From positions 310,001-374,000 of the forward strand of contig JBEBGL010000001.1 of the NCBI GenBank assembly GCA_040081465.1: a stretch of 64,000 nt of DNA, given 5' to 3'. The position numbers and the translations under genes were made by a program. Below the pieces are notes generated by a model, which saw nothing but the letters and a program-made list of their open reading frames with translations, made no database searches and was not told the origin of the DNA. Origin of the DNA: UBA668 sp040081465. GTDB taxonomy: Bacteria; Actinomycetota; Acidimicrobiia; Acidimicrobiales; Ilumatobacteraceae. This document shows positions 15,808 to 24,121 of the stretch, in pieces. Each line of letters begins with the position of its first letter. Position 1 is the first letter of the stretch.

Positions 15808-16422
15808 CTACGGCTTCAGCGCGGCAACAAAGAACGATGTGATGTGTTTGCGATGAGCCGCAACGTTGTCGGCCGACAACGCATCGCCGTCGAGCAGGCC
15901 CCCGATGAATGGAGCGTCGCTGAAGTAGCTGAGCAGCGCGCCGTAACCCGTGATCAGCAGATGCGCGGGATCTTGACGGCGAAACACGCCAGCGTCCATC
16001 TCGCGTTCGAAGAATGCGACGGCTCTGTCGAACATCGGCCGCAGTACGGCGGCTAGATCGATGCCAAGGTGCACTCCGCCGTCCAGCGCTTCACGGCGCA
16101 TCAGGCGGACGTAGTCAGGGTTGTCAGCGAAGAGATCGAAGCCGGCTTGGATGACCAACTCCATCTTGCGCACGCCTGTTTCCGGCGCCACGACGGCTGC
16201 CTCGAGTCGCTCGAACCAGTCGCTCAGCAGAACCTCGAACACCTCGTGGTACAACGCTTCCTTGGAAGCAAAGTGGTGCAGCAGACTCGGCCGACGAATG
16301 CCGACGCCAGCAGCAATGTCGTTCAGCGAAGTGCCTTCATAGCCGCTGTCGGCAAAGCAGCGCATTGCCTCGGCGATAATCAGTTCACGGGTGGTGAGTT
16401 GCTCACCTTCGTGATCCGCCAT
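15808..16422 (-). CDS. TetR-family transcriptional regulator
   Basis: 204 residues. The N-terminal DNA-binding domain reads TTRELIIAEAMRCFADSGYEGTSLNDIAAGVGIRRPSLLHHFASKEALYHEVF, broken here as TTRELIIAEAMRCFADSGYE then GTSLNDIAAGVGIRRPSLLHH then FASKEALYHEVF; the helix-turn-helix is in the middle block. The C-terminal ligand domain is unassigned. ATG 16422 is chosen because TAGGAT lies seven bases upstream. It is divergent from the unknown gene at 16495 with a 72-base gap, and precedes the hydrolase gene, so either neighbour may be its target. Confidence 0.9.
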   Translation of the reverse strand: MADHEGEQLTTRELIIAEAMRCFADSGYEGTSLNDIAAGVGIRRPSLLHHFASKEALYHEVFEVLLSDWFERLEAAVVAPETGVRKMELVIQAGFDLFADNPDYVRLMRREALDGGVHLGIDLAAVLRPMFDRAVAFFEREMDAGVFRRQDPAHLLITGYGALLSYFSDAPFIGGLLDGDALSADNVAAHRKHITSFFVAALKP

Positions 16423-16429
16423 GGATCGC

Positions 16430-16435
16430 ATCCTA
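16430..16435 (-). promoter_or_regulatory. Putative -10 box (TAGGAT) of the TetR gene
   Basis: TAGGAT seven bases before ATG 16422. It overlaps an alternative upstream ATG (16431), which supports the shorter protein. Confidence 0.45.
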
Positions 16436-16482
16436 TGAGTCGCCACACCGTTGAGGGCTTTCTCGTCGATCGGCACGGCCGG

Positions 16483-16488
16483 TACCCT
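16483..16488 (+). promoter_or_regulatory. Putative -10 box (TACCCT) of the unknown gene at 16495
   Basis: TACCCT lies six bases before GTG 16495, in the divergent region shared with the TetR gene. Confidence 0.45.
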
Positions 16489-16494
16489 GCCCTG

Positions 16495-16890
16495 GTGCAC
16501 ATCGTCTCCGCTCTGTTCGTCGAGAACTTCGAATTGCGTCAAGCCGCAGGTCCATCAACACGAATCGACATCACGGGCGCGATGTTCTCGATGGCGGCCC
16601 CGTCGGACACACCGGTGACCATCGCACCGCACCTGGTTGCCCTTCTGTTTTGCCCACTCGATGGCTCGGGCTCTGGGGTGTTCGAGGTCGTCTTCCGCAA
16701 GGGCATGAGCGAGACCGACGACGAGATGGCTCGCAACGTCAGCCCATTCACTGTCGAGCCCGGCAAGTTCACGTACCGGTTGGTGAAGGGCGAACTCGAG
16801 TTCACCGAATACGGCCAGATCTTCGCCCACTGCCGCGTCGACCGCGGCCCCTGGCACCTCGTGCCGTTCACGCTGCTGCCACCCGTCTGA
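16495..16890 (+). CDS. Conserved protein of unknown function (DUF6941-like)
   Basis: 131 residues, beginning VHIVSALFVENFELRQAAG and ending GPWHLVPFTLLPPV. It is predicted mostly beta-strand, with no signal or membrane segment. The opening resembles a small actinobacterial family (DUF6941) but this is from memory and uncertain. GTG 16495 is chosen for the TACCCT box six bases upstream and because it begins the conserved-looking part. The gene is divergent from a TetR regulator and is followed by 113 bases holding the promoter of the HNH gene. Confidence 0.65.
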   Translation: MHIVSALFVENFELRQAAGPSTRIDITGAMFSMAAPSDTPVTIAPHLVALLFCPLDGSGSGVFEVVFRKGMSETDDEMARNVSPFTVEPGKFTYRLVKGELEFTEYGQIFAHCRVDRGPWHLVPFTLLPPV

Positions 16891-16967
16891 GCCAGGCCGC
16901 CCATCGCTTTCGGCGATACCGCGGGCCCCGCTATCTCTAACAATCCTAAGAAACCCCTGGTCAGAGC

Positions 16968-16996
16968 TTGTTTTCTTGCACGAACATATGTACTAT
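16968..16996 (+). promoter_or_regulatory. Promoter of the DUF222/HNH gene
   Basis: TTGTTT (16968-16973), a 17-base spacer and TACTAT (16991-16996) form a near-consensus promoter. The -10 box ends seven bases before ATG 17004, so transcription should start at the start codon. A LexA-like box overlaps the spacer and the -10 box. Confidence 0.65.
16980..16995 (+). promoter_or_regulatory. LexA (SOS) box-like operator
   Basis: ACGAACATATGTACTA matches nine of the twelve defined bases of the actinobacterial SOS consensus TCGAAC-N4-GTTCGA, with an intact left half-site and one mismatch in the core right half. It lies over the spacer and -10 box of the HNH promoter, where LexA would block transcription. 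Confidence 0.5.
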
Positions 16997-17003
16997 ACAA
17001 ACC

Positions 17004-18179
17004 ATGACCACCGCCGCCGACCTCGCCGAGCAGATTGTGCTCAGCCCGGCCGAGTTGCTCACTGCGCTTGCCGAACACGAGCAACGGGCTGCTGTGTTGG
17101 CGTTGGCAACGCGGCGTCTGGAGACCACTGGCGAGTGGGCGTTTGACGGCTCGGTCTCGATCGCCGCCTGGCTGCGTCACAACGCCCGCATGTCGAACCG
17201 CGCGGCGCACCGGTTGGTTCACCGCGGCCGCTTCCTCGACCGTTTCGCTGCAATCGGCGAGGCTGCGGTTGGGCACGTGCTATCCGCAGGGCAGGTCGAC
17301 GCCATCGCCGCCGTCTGTCAACCGAAGCACGAGCCGTTGCTAGCCGAGCACCAACGCATGCTCGTCGCCGCGCTGTCACCCCTTCCCGTCGCCGACACCG
17401 AGCAGGCCTGCCAAGTGTGGCGCCAACGTGCCGACGCGATTCTCGACGAAGCGGCGCCACCGGCGGAACCCACGCGCACTCTGAAATTCAACCGTGCCGA
17501 CGACCGGGCCCTCTTGGGCAGCTTCGTTCTCGACGACGCGGCGGCAACCGAGTTCGAGAAGGCGATCCGCAACGCGATTACGTGGGGCGGCGACACAGAC
17601 ACACGCACTCGCCCCGAGTGCCAGGGCGACGCGATGTTCGACATCGCGGCGTTCTACAACAAGAACCATGAGAGCGAAGGCACTCCACGGCACCTCCCCC
17701 ACGTCAGCCTGTCCGCCGACGTGTCGACACTTAACGCCAACGCTCCGCAAGCGGTGAACGACGACGATCAGCAGCCGCTACAACCGTCGTGCACCGACAC
17801 TTATCTATGCGATTGCGTCATCCACGCGATCTTGCGCGATGCAAACGGCGCACCGCAGTCTTTCGGTCGTTCTCGCTACACGGTGCCACGCAAGTTGTTC
17901 CGCCAGGTCGCGGCCCGCGATGGCGGCTGCCGTTTCCCCGGCTGCGATCGCCGTGTGCGTCATTGCGATGCACATCACATCAAGTACTGGCGTCATCTCG
18001 GCACCACCGATTACGACAACCTGGTGCTCTTGTGTAGTCGGCATCATCACGTCGTTCACCAACAGCGGCTCGACCTGAAACTGCTACCGAATGGGCAACT
18101 CGACGTCAGTTGGCCCGACGGCCGCCATCGCGAAAGTCAGCCGCGCGGTGCCCCTCCGCGACTCAAATCGTCAGGCTGA
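17004..18179 (+). CDS. DUF222/HNH-endonuclease domain protein (13E12 type)
   Basis: 391 residues. The N-terminal DUF222 region (about 1-270) contains WLRHNARMSNRAAHRLVHRG and a Leu/Ala-rich helical part; the C-terminal HNH domain has GGCRFPGCDRRVRHCDAHHI, then NLVLLCSRHHHVVHQ, giving the zinc cysteines and catalytic His pair. The family is abundant in actinobacteria and includes the mycobacterial 13E12 repeat proteins; the role in DNA metabolism is unproven. ATG 17004 fits the -35/-10 promoter with a leaderless start. The LexA-like box suggests damage induction. Confidence 0.9.
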   Translation: MTTAADLAEQIVLSPAELLTALAEHEQRAAVLALATRRLETTGEWAFDGSVSIAAWLRHNARMSNRAAHRLVHRGRFLDRFAAIGEAAVGHVLSAGQVDAIAAVCQPKHEPLLAEHQRMLVAALSPLPVADTEQACQVWRQRADAILDEAAPPAEPTRTLKFNRADDRALLGSFVLDDAAATEFEKAIRNAITWGGDTDTRTRPECQGDAMFDIAAFYNKNHESEGTPRHLPHVSLSADVSTLNANAPQAVNDDDQQPLQPSCTDTYLCDCVIHAILRDANGAPQSFGRSRYTVPRKLFRQVAARDGGCRFPGCDRRVRHCDAHHIKYWRHLGTTDYDNLVLLCSRHHHVVHQQRLDLKLLPNGQLDVSWPDGRHRESQPRGAPPRLKSSG

Positions 18180-18227
18180 GTCGCGGGGTACGCGCGCCCT
18201 TGCGAGGTTCAAAGTGGCGCATACGGG

Positions 18228-18233
18228 TATTGT
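18228..18233 (+). promoter_or_regulatory. Putative -10 box (TATTGT) of transketolase
   Basis: TATTGT lies seven bases before GTG 18241. No good -35 box is seen. The spacing again predicts a leaderless mRNA covering tkt, tal and the LOG gene. Confidence 0.5.
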
Positions 18234-18240
18234 CCACGAC

Positions 18241-20208
18241 GTGCCTGACAGCCTCCCATCGCAAATAGACCAACAGGCGATCGCGCTCATTCGTGGGATG
18301 GCGATGGATGCGCCGCTGTACGCGAAGAGCGGCCACCAGGGAACCGCTATGGCGCTCGCTCCCCTGGGCCACGTGTTGTACAGCCGAGTAATGCGGCACG
18401 ATCCGTGCAAGCCCGACTGGCCCGATCGCGATCGCTTCGTTCTGTCCAACGGGCATGCGTCGATCCTGCAGTACTCGCTGTTGTTCCTCGCCGGCTACGG
18501 GCTGGAACTCGAAGACCTGAAGCAGTTTCGGCAATGGGAATCGGCAACACCTGGCCACCCGGAGGTCGGCCATACCGACGGAGTCGAAGTCACAACTGGT
18601 CCGCTCGGCCAGGGCTTCGCGAATGCAGTGGGCATGGCACTCGCCGAGCGTCACCTGCGCTCTCGCTTTGGTGCCGATGTTACGCACCATCGCACATTCG
18701 TGATCGCGGGCGACGGTTGCTTCATGGAAGGCGTAAGCCACGAGGCCGCGTCGCTGGCTGGGCACCAACGGCTCGGCAACCTGATCTGCATATACGACGA
18801 CAACCACATCACGATCGATGGTGATACCGCACTTGCTTATAGCGACGACGTGGGAATGCGCTTCCAGGCGTATGGCTGGCATGTCGAGAACCTCGGCGAG
18901 ATAGCCGACGATTGCGATGCGCTCGAGGCCGCTCTGCAAAACGCGATCTCGGTTACCGATCGGCCGAGCCTGCTGATCCTGCGCAGCCACATCGCCGCGC
19001 CCAGTCCCGATCAACTCGATCGTCACGAAGCGCACGGCAATCCATTCACCGCCGAGCAGGTGACGCGCACGAAGGCCGTAATGGGCATTCCCGACGAACC
19101 GTTCTGGGCGCCTGCGGAACTGGTCGACACCTACCGCACGCATTGTGCCGCTCGCGGCGCGTTGGTCAGCGACAAGTGGCAAGACCGCTTCGATGCCAGC
19201 AACGTCGACCAAGGGCTATGGCACGCGCTCTGGACCGGCGGCGGAGTCGAGGGCTGGGAAGCCGCGCTGCCGACCTTCGAGCAAGGCGAGAAAATTGCGA
19301 CACGCGTGGCTATCGAGAAAGCGTTCAACGCTTCGCTTGATGGCGTGCCGGGTCTGATTGCTGGTGCCGCCGATCTGACCGGCAACACCGGCACCAAGCT
19401 GACCGGTCAGACCGCCGCGACTGCTGCGACTCCCGATGGTCGACAGATGTACTACGGCGTTCGCGAGCACGCGATGGGTTCGACGATGGTCGGCATGGCG
19501 CTTCACGGCGGCGTGCTACCGGCTGGCGGAACCTTCTTCGTGTTCCTCGACTACATGCGTCCCGCGGTGCGTCTAGCCGCGCTCAGCCAAGCCAAGGTTC
19601 TGTTCGTATTCACTCACGACTCGGTGGGCGTTGGTGAGGATGGGCCGACGCATCAGCCGGTCGAGCACCTCGCTACGTTGCGCGCTATCCCGCACCTACA
19701 AGTGATTCGCCCGGCCGATGCCAACGAAACCGTCGAAGCGTGGAAGGCAGCCGTGACGCACTCTGGTCCGACCGCGCTTGTTCTCTCGCGCCAGACGATT
19801 CCGGTATGCACAGACGGCACGGCCGTTGCAGCCGGCGCGGGCATCGTGCGCGATGTCGACAAGCCACAAGTTGTTCTGATCGGAACGGGCAGCGAAGTCG
19901 CGGTGTGCGTCGATGCTGCTGCCGAACTGGCGAAGGCTGGCATCGCGGCGCGCGTCGTCAGCATGCCCTCGTGGGATCGCTTCGCGATGCAGACCGCTGC
20001 TGCGCAGGCCAAGGTGTTGCCCAAGGGTGTGCCGACCTTGTCGGTCGAGGCAGGCGTGACTTTCGGTTGGGAACGCTGGGCGGATGAAAGCATAGGTATC
20101 GATCGCTTCGGAGCCAGTGCACCTGGCAACGTCGTTTTGGAGAATCTCGGAATCAACGTCGCCAACGTTGTCGCACGCGCCACTGCGTTGGCCGGAAAGA
20201 AGAAGTAG
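18241..20208 (+). CDS. tkt: Transketolase
   Basis: 655-residue thiamine-diphosphate enzyme of the non-oxidative pentose phosphate pathway. Visible motifs: KSGHQGTAMALAPLGHVLY, RFVLSNGHAS, TGPLGQGFANAVGMA, the cofactor motif GDGCFMEGVSHEAASLAGH ending LICIYDDN, and in the pyrimidine domain MYYGVREHAMGSTMVGMALHGG and DSVGVGEDGPTHQPVE. GTG 18241 is preferred: it precedes the conserved region by a normal distance and carries the TATTGT box. The frame is open further upstream, into the HNH gene, without support. tal follows after two bases. Confidence 0.96.
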   Translation: MPDSLPSQIDQQAIALIRGMAMDAPLYAKSGHQGTAMALAPLGHVLYSRVMRHDPCKPDWPDRDRFVLSNGHASILQYSLLFLAGYGLELEDLKQFRQWESATPGHPEVGHTDGVEVTTGPLGQGFANAVGMALAERHLRSRFGADVTHHRTFVIAGDGCFMEGVSHEAASLAGHQRLGNLICIYDDNHITIDGDTALAYSDDVGMRFQAYGWHVENLGEIADDCDALEAALQNAISVTDRPSLLILRSHIAAPSPDQLDRHEAHGNPFTAEQVTRTKAVMGIPDEPFWAPAELVDTYRTHCAARGALVSDKWQDRFDASNVDQGLWHALWTGGGVEGWEAALPTFEQGEKIATRVAIEKAFNASLDGVPGLIAGAADLTGNTGTKLTGQTAATAATPDGRQMYYGVREHAMGSTMVGMALHGGVLPAGGTFFVFLDYMRPAVRLAALSQAKVLFVFTHDSVGVGEDGPTHQPVEHLATLRAIPHLQVIRPADANETVEAWKAAVTHSGPTALVLSRQTIPVCTDGTAVAAGAGIVRDVDKPQVVLIGTGSEVAVCVDAAAELAKAGIAARVVSMPSWDRFAMQTAAAQAKVLPKGVPTLSVEAGVTFGWERWADESIGIDRFGASAPGNVVLENLGINVANVVARATALAGKKK

Positions 20209-20210
20209 CC

Positions 20211-21317
20211 ATGAGCCGACTGAAGAATCTTTACGCCGAGCAGGGCCAGAGCCCCTGGCTCGACAACTTGAAGCGCAGCTACCTCACCGGCGGCACGCTG
20301 CGCGGACTGGTGAAGTCGGGTATCCGTGGCCTCACCAGCAACCCGACCATCTTCCAGAAGGCCATCCAGGGTTCAGCCGACTACGACGAGCAACAGCGTG
20401 CGCTCGTTCGCGAAGGCGCAAGTATCAACGAGCAGTACTGGGCGCTCGTGCTCGCCGACATCAACAGTGCGCTCGACGAGTTCGCCGATCTCTACCGCGA
20501 TAGCAATCGCGGCGATGGTTTCGTCAGCGTCGAGGTCGAGCCCTCGCTCGCACGCGACGAAGCCGGCACGACGCTCGCCGCACGCTCGCTCCACGAACAA
20601 GTAGCGAAGCCAAACCTGATGGTGAAGATTCCCGGCACTACCGAAGGCATCGGCGCGATTCGCCAAATGATTGCTGAGGGCCGCAACATCAACATCACCT
20701 TGATCTTCAGTCTCGATAGCTACCAGCGAGTGATGGACGCTTACGTCGACGGACTCGAGATCTACGCGGCCACGAAGAAGCCCGATCTCGCCGGTGTCGC
20801 AAGTGTCGCCAGCTTCTTCATCAGCCGCGTCGATTCCGAAGTCGATGCGCGACTCGACGAGATCGGAACACCGGAAGCACTGGCGTTACGTGGCAAGGCC
20901 GCAGTAGCGCAGGGCAAGCTGGCGTATCAGGCATTTCGCCGCACCTTCAGTGGCCCGCGCTGGGAAGCGCTCGCCGCTCGCGGCGCAGTCGTGCAGCGGC
21001 CGCTGTGGGCTAGCACTTCGACAAAGAACCCCGCATACCCCGACACGCTGTACGTCGATCAATTGATTGGTCCCGACACCGTCAACACGTTGCCGGACGC
21101 GACGATCGAAGCGTTCAACGATCACGGCACCCTCACTCGCACGATCGACGACGACGTCGCACATGCCGAGAAGGTGTGGCGTGAGCTGGCCGAGGTGGGC
21201 GTCGATATGGAAGACGTGGCCGACAAGCTCGAGCGCGAGGGTTTGGCCAGCTTTTCAAAGAGCTTCGACGACTTGCTGGTTGCGCTCGGCGAGAAGGCTG
21301 AGACACTGAAGTCGTGA
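20211..21317 (+). CDS. tal: Transaldolase
   Basis: 368 residues, the long bacterial transaldolase type. Key parts: KSGIRGLTSNPTIFQKAI, FVSVEVEPSLARDE, the Schiff-base Lys in LMVKIPGTTEGI, GRNINITLIFSLDSY, and RPLWASTSTKNPAYPD. It transfers dihydroxyacetone units between sedoheptulose 7-phosphate and glyceraldehyde 3-phosphate, complementing transketolase two bases upstream. The end overlaps the LOG-family GTG start by four bases. Confidence 0.96.
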   Translation: MSRLKNLYAEQGQSPWLDNLKRSYLTGGTLRGLVKSGIRGLTSNPTIFQKAIQGSADYDEQQRALVREGASINEQYWALVLADINSALDEFADLYRDSNRGDGFVSVEVEPSLARDEAGTTLAARSLHEQVAKPNLMVKIPGTTEGIGAIRQMIAEGRNINITLIFSLDSYQRVMDAYVDGLEIYAATKKPDLAGVASVASFFISRVDSEVDARLDEIGTPEALALRGKAAVAQGKLAYQAFRRTFSGPRWEALAARGAVVQRPLWASTSTKNPAYPDTLYVDQLIGPDTVNTLPDATIEAFNDHGTLTRTIDDDVAHAEKVWRELAEVGVDMEDVADKLEREGLASFSKSFDDLLVALGEKAETLKS

Positions 21318-22327
21318 CGAGTGCCGATCCTGCCGACGAGCTGATCACCGCGCTACTCGCCGACTTACCCGCTGGCGCGGATCGCCGTTATTCGCAGCAA
21401 CTGCTGGAAGCAGCAGTCCAGATTGTTCGGCAACGGCCACAGACACTCGATCTAAAGATCACCGCTGCGGCGCTGGAAGAGATGGGCGATGCATTCGCGA
21501 TGTTCGTCTCGTCCAAGGGCAGACCAAAAGTGACGATCTTTGGGTCGGCGCGCACGAAGGCTGACGATCCGCTTTACGCGGCGGCGCGCGACGTTGCGCA
21601 GCATCTGGCCGCTGAAGGCTGGATGGTGATCACGGGTGCCGGCCCGGGGATCATGCAGGCAGGCATGGAAGGTGCCGGGCGCCAAAACTCGATCGGCGTT
21701 TCGATTCGGCTTCCCTTCGAGCAAGGCGCCAACGAGGTAATCGCTGGCGACACCAAGTTCGTCAGCATGAAGTACTTCTTCACCCGCAAGCTGATGCTGG
21801 TTAAGGAGAGCAAGGGGTTCGTCTGCTTGCCGGGAGGTTTCGGCACGCTCGACGAAACGTTCGAACTGATCACGCTCACGCAGACCGGCAAGGGACTGCC
21901 GACTCCGATTGTGCTGCTCGATACGCCAGGCGATCCGTATTGGGAGACCGTCGATGAGTTCATTCGCGAACAACTCGTCGACCGCGGGCTGGTCTCGGCC
22001 GCTGACACCAATCTGTACCTCATCACCGACTCGTGCGAGGTCGCCGTCAACGAAATCGTCGGGTTCTATCGCAACTACGATTCGATGCGCTTCGTCGGCG
22101 ATCAGATCGTGATTCGCTTGAAGCGTGCACCCGATACTGAACAACTAGTTGCGATGAACGAACAGTTCGGGCACCTTTCCAAGAAGGGACCGATCATTGT
22201 TAGCCAACCTTTCGACCTCGAGCGACGCGAGAACGACGCCATCGATCTCGCCCGCATCTCGTTCCCGTTCGTCAAGCACGGCTACGGCGAACTGCGCGAT
22301 CTGATCGACTACTGCAACACGCTCTAA
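21314..22327 (+). CDS. LOG-family (TIGR00730-like) nucleotide-binding protein
   Basis: 337 residues with a Rossmann-like LOG domain: KVTIFGSARTKADDPLY, VITGAGPGIMQAGMEGAG, and the signature PGGFGTLDETFELITLTQTGK. The family includes cytokinin-activating phosphoribohydrolases and PpnN-type nucleotide nucleosidases; often called possible lysine decarboxylase, which is misleading. Extra N- and C-terminal regions (about 75 and 90 residues) go beyond the minimal LOG fold. GTG 21314 overlaps the tal stop. Its 3' end overlaps the small minus-strand gene by four bases. A link to ribose 5-phosphate supply would fit the operon but is inference. Confidence 0.88.
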   Translation: MTSADPADELITALLADLPAGADRRYSQQLLEAAVQIVRQRPQTLDLKITAAALEEMGDAFAMFVSSKGRPKVTIFGSARTKADDPLYAAARDVAQHLAAEGWMVITGAGPGIMQAGMEGAGRQNSIGVSIRLPFEQGANEVIAGDTKFVSMKYFFTRKLMLVKESKGFVCLPGGFGTLDETFELITLTQTGKGLPTPIVLLDTPGDPYWETVDEFIREQLVDRGLVSAADTNLYLITDSCEVAVNEIVGFYRNYDSMRFVGDQIVIRLKRAPDTEQLVAMNEQFGHLSKKGPIIVSQPFDLERRENDAIDLARISFPFVKHGYGELRDLIDYCNTL

Positions 22328-22518
22328 TCGTCTGCGTGATCGCCGCGCAATAGCCGCGCCGCTTTCTCGATCGCACGGCGAGCTTGCGTCAGTCGTTTGT
22401 CATCGTCGGGACGGCCGCGCTTCTCGGATGCCGCTTCGCGCAGTTGATCGAACATCAACTCGTCCAGTTCTTCCGCGATCGCGTCTAGCCGATCGGCGAG
22501 GCCTTTGTAGTCGCTCAT
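22324..22518 (-). CDS. Small acidic helical protein, unknown function
   Basis: 64 residues, predicted almost entirely helical (LADRLDAIAEELDELMFDQL; RLTQARRAIEKAARLLRG). Not recognised. The ATG at 22518 overlaps the glcF stop by four bases, so it is translationally coupled to glcF. It is convergent with the LOG gene. Confidence 0.7.
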   Translation of the reverse strand: MSDYKGLADRLDAIAEELDELMFDQLREAASEKRGRPDDDKRLTQARRAIEKAARLLRGDHADD

Positions 22519-23651
22519 AACGCCTCCGCCAATAGGTCGATCGGGTGACGAACCTTCACTCCCGCAGCCGCAAGATGCATCGAGCATCCGGGGTTCGCAC
22601 TGGCGACCAATCCCCCGCCGGCACGTTCGATAGCAGCGACCTTGCTGTCGCGCATCATGCCCGCAAGTTTGGTCTGCGTCGCCGAGTATGCACCACCGGC
22701 GCCGCAGCACAACCCGTCGTCATCCAGTTCCACGATGTCGGCAATCGTCGCAAGAACGGTTCTGACGGCGAGGTGGTTCCGCTGGACGTGGCGTAGATGG
22801 CACGGGTCTTGCACGACAACGCGCCCGACGTTCCGACGGGGAGGCAGTCGACCGACGTATTGCGCGACGAACTCGTGTACATCGACGACGCGCTCGCTGA
22901 ACGCTGTCGCCGCATCAGTGCCTAGAAGGTGGCCGTAGTCCTTTAACGCGGCCCCGCACCCTGCCGAATTGACCACGATCGGAGCACTGCCTGGCATTGA
23001 CTCCATCACCCGCGTTGCCAGTCGACGCGACATCTCCGTGAGACCGGCGTGGGTGTGCAGCGCTCCGCAGCAACCACCACCACTGCCAGGCAGCGCGAAC
23101 GAGACGTCGATCGCAGCCAGCACCTTGGCTGTGCTGCGATGCGTGTCGCGCTGCCACGCGTCCATCACGCAGCCGGTAAACAGCCAAACGTCGCTACCCG
23201 TGGGTTGCACCGCCGCCGAACGTCGCAATGGCATGCGCGGGATGCTCAGGCGCGAGGGAACGAGTCGCAGGCGCTGAGCGAGCGCGATCAATGTCGACCC
23301 GGCGAGCAGCAAACGATGACGTGGCAGCACGCTGAAGGCAACTCGCTGCCAACGCGGAGTCACACGATGCTGCTTGGCCAGTGTCTCGCGAACGCCTTCT
23401 TGCAGCCGGCCGTACGGAACGCCCGATGGGCATGCAGGTTCGCAGCCGCGACATTGCACGCAGGTTTCCATGAACGACAGGAACTCGTCGGTGATCGGTG
23501 CGTCGTCATGGTGCACCGCTCTGATCGCAGCGATGCGTCCTCGTGGCGACAACGCTTCCTCGCCGGTGACACGAAACGTCGGGCAGTGAGGCAGGCATAG
23601 CCCGCAGCTCACACACGTGCCGAGCTCAGTGTCGTCGAGGTGGAACTTCAC
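22515..23651 (-). CDS. glcF: Glycolate oxidase iron-sulfur subunit
   Basis: 378 residues. Two [4Fe-4S] motifs near the N-terminus, CVSCGLCLPHCP and CVQCRGCEPACP, are followed by two CCG domains (GSGGGCCGALHTHAG and LDDDGLCCGAGGAYS). It passes electrons from GlcD/GlcE oxidation of glycolate (or D-lactate) to the respiratory chain. The GTG at 23651 starts 20 bases from the divergent GTG 23672. The glcD and glcE genes lie 1.2 kb upstream on the same strand, separated by two plus-strand genes. Confidence 0.93.
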   Translation of the reverse strand: MKFHLDDTELGTCVSCGLCLPHCPTFRVTGEEALSPRGRIAAIRAVHHDDAPITDEFLSFMETCVQCRGCEPACPSGVPYGRLQEGVRETLAKQHRVTPRWQRVAFSVLPRHRLLLAGSTLIALAQRLRLVPSRLSIPRMPLRRSAAVQPTGSDVWLFTGCVMDAWQRDTHRSTAKVLAAIDVSFALPGSGGGCCGALHTHAGLTEMSRRLATRVMESMPGSAPIVVNSAGCGAALKDYGHLLGTDAATAFSERVVDVHEFVAQYVGRLPPRRNVGRVVVQDPCHLRHVQRNHLAVRTVLATIADIVELDDDGLCCGAGGAYSATQTKLAGMMRDSKVAAIERAGGGLVASANPGCSMHLAAAGVKVRHPIDLLAEAL

Positions 23652-23671
23652 GGTGCGTATATTGTCGCATC
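23652..23671. promoter_or_regulatory. 20-bp divergent promoter region
   Basis: Only 20 bases separate GTG 23651 (minus) and GTG 23672 (plus). The AT-rich centre GTATATTGT gives TATATT eight bases before the plus start and CAATAT seven bases before the minus start. Both transcripts would be leaderless, each -35 region lies inside the opposite gene, and only one polymerase can bind at a time. Confidence 0.5.
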
Positions 23672-24121
23672 GTGAAGTCTGTCGAAGAGTATGCAGCCGC
23701 CTACCGCGAGATTGTGCAAGCCGAAGTGCCACACGAGCCTGTGCTTGTGGTCGGCGTGCTCAGCCGACCGGGAAGCTTGGGCACAGCGATGTTGACCCAA
23801 GTCAGCGGAGCAGCCGCGCTGATCAAGAACAAGTCGGGCAAGTCAGCGTCTGCTGATCTGCCGTTGAACGTCGTCGCCGGAGTCACGCCCACGCATGTGC
23901 TGTTCTTCGCGTTCAAGCCGAAGATGATGTCCATCAAACTGAAAGGCCTCGTGCGCGCAATTCCGCGGGAGGGCCTGAGCATCAGCGTCGAACCCGGAAC
24001 GGTGGCGACGCGGGTGACGTTCAACTGCGGCGACGGCTCGGCTTTCCAGCTCGACAGCAATCGCAGCATCGGCCAGTACAACAAGATGAACGACGGACTG
24101 CTCGCCGAACTGAGTCGTTGA
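23672..24121 (+). CDS. Conserved protein of unknown function
   Basis: 149 residues starting at GTG 23672 (MKSVEEYAAAYREIVQAEVP). It has no signal peptide. Segments such as VVGVLSRPGSLGTAML, VVAGVTPTHVLFFAFKPK and STFNCGDGSAFQLDS-like strands suggest a compact alpha/beta protein. I do not recognise a family. It shares one base with the nei start, so it is probably coexpressed with this base-excision repair gene. Confidence 0.7.
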   Translation: MKSVEEYAAAYREIVQAEVPHEPVLVVGVLSRPGSLGTAMLTQVSGAAALIKNKSGKSASADLPLNVVAGVTPTHVLFFAFKPKMMSIKLKGLVRAIPREGLSISVEPGTVATRVTFNCGDGSAFQLDSNRSIGQYNKMNDGLLAELSR

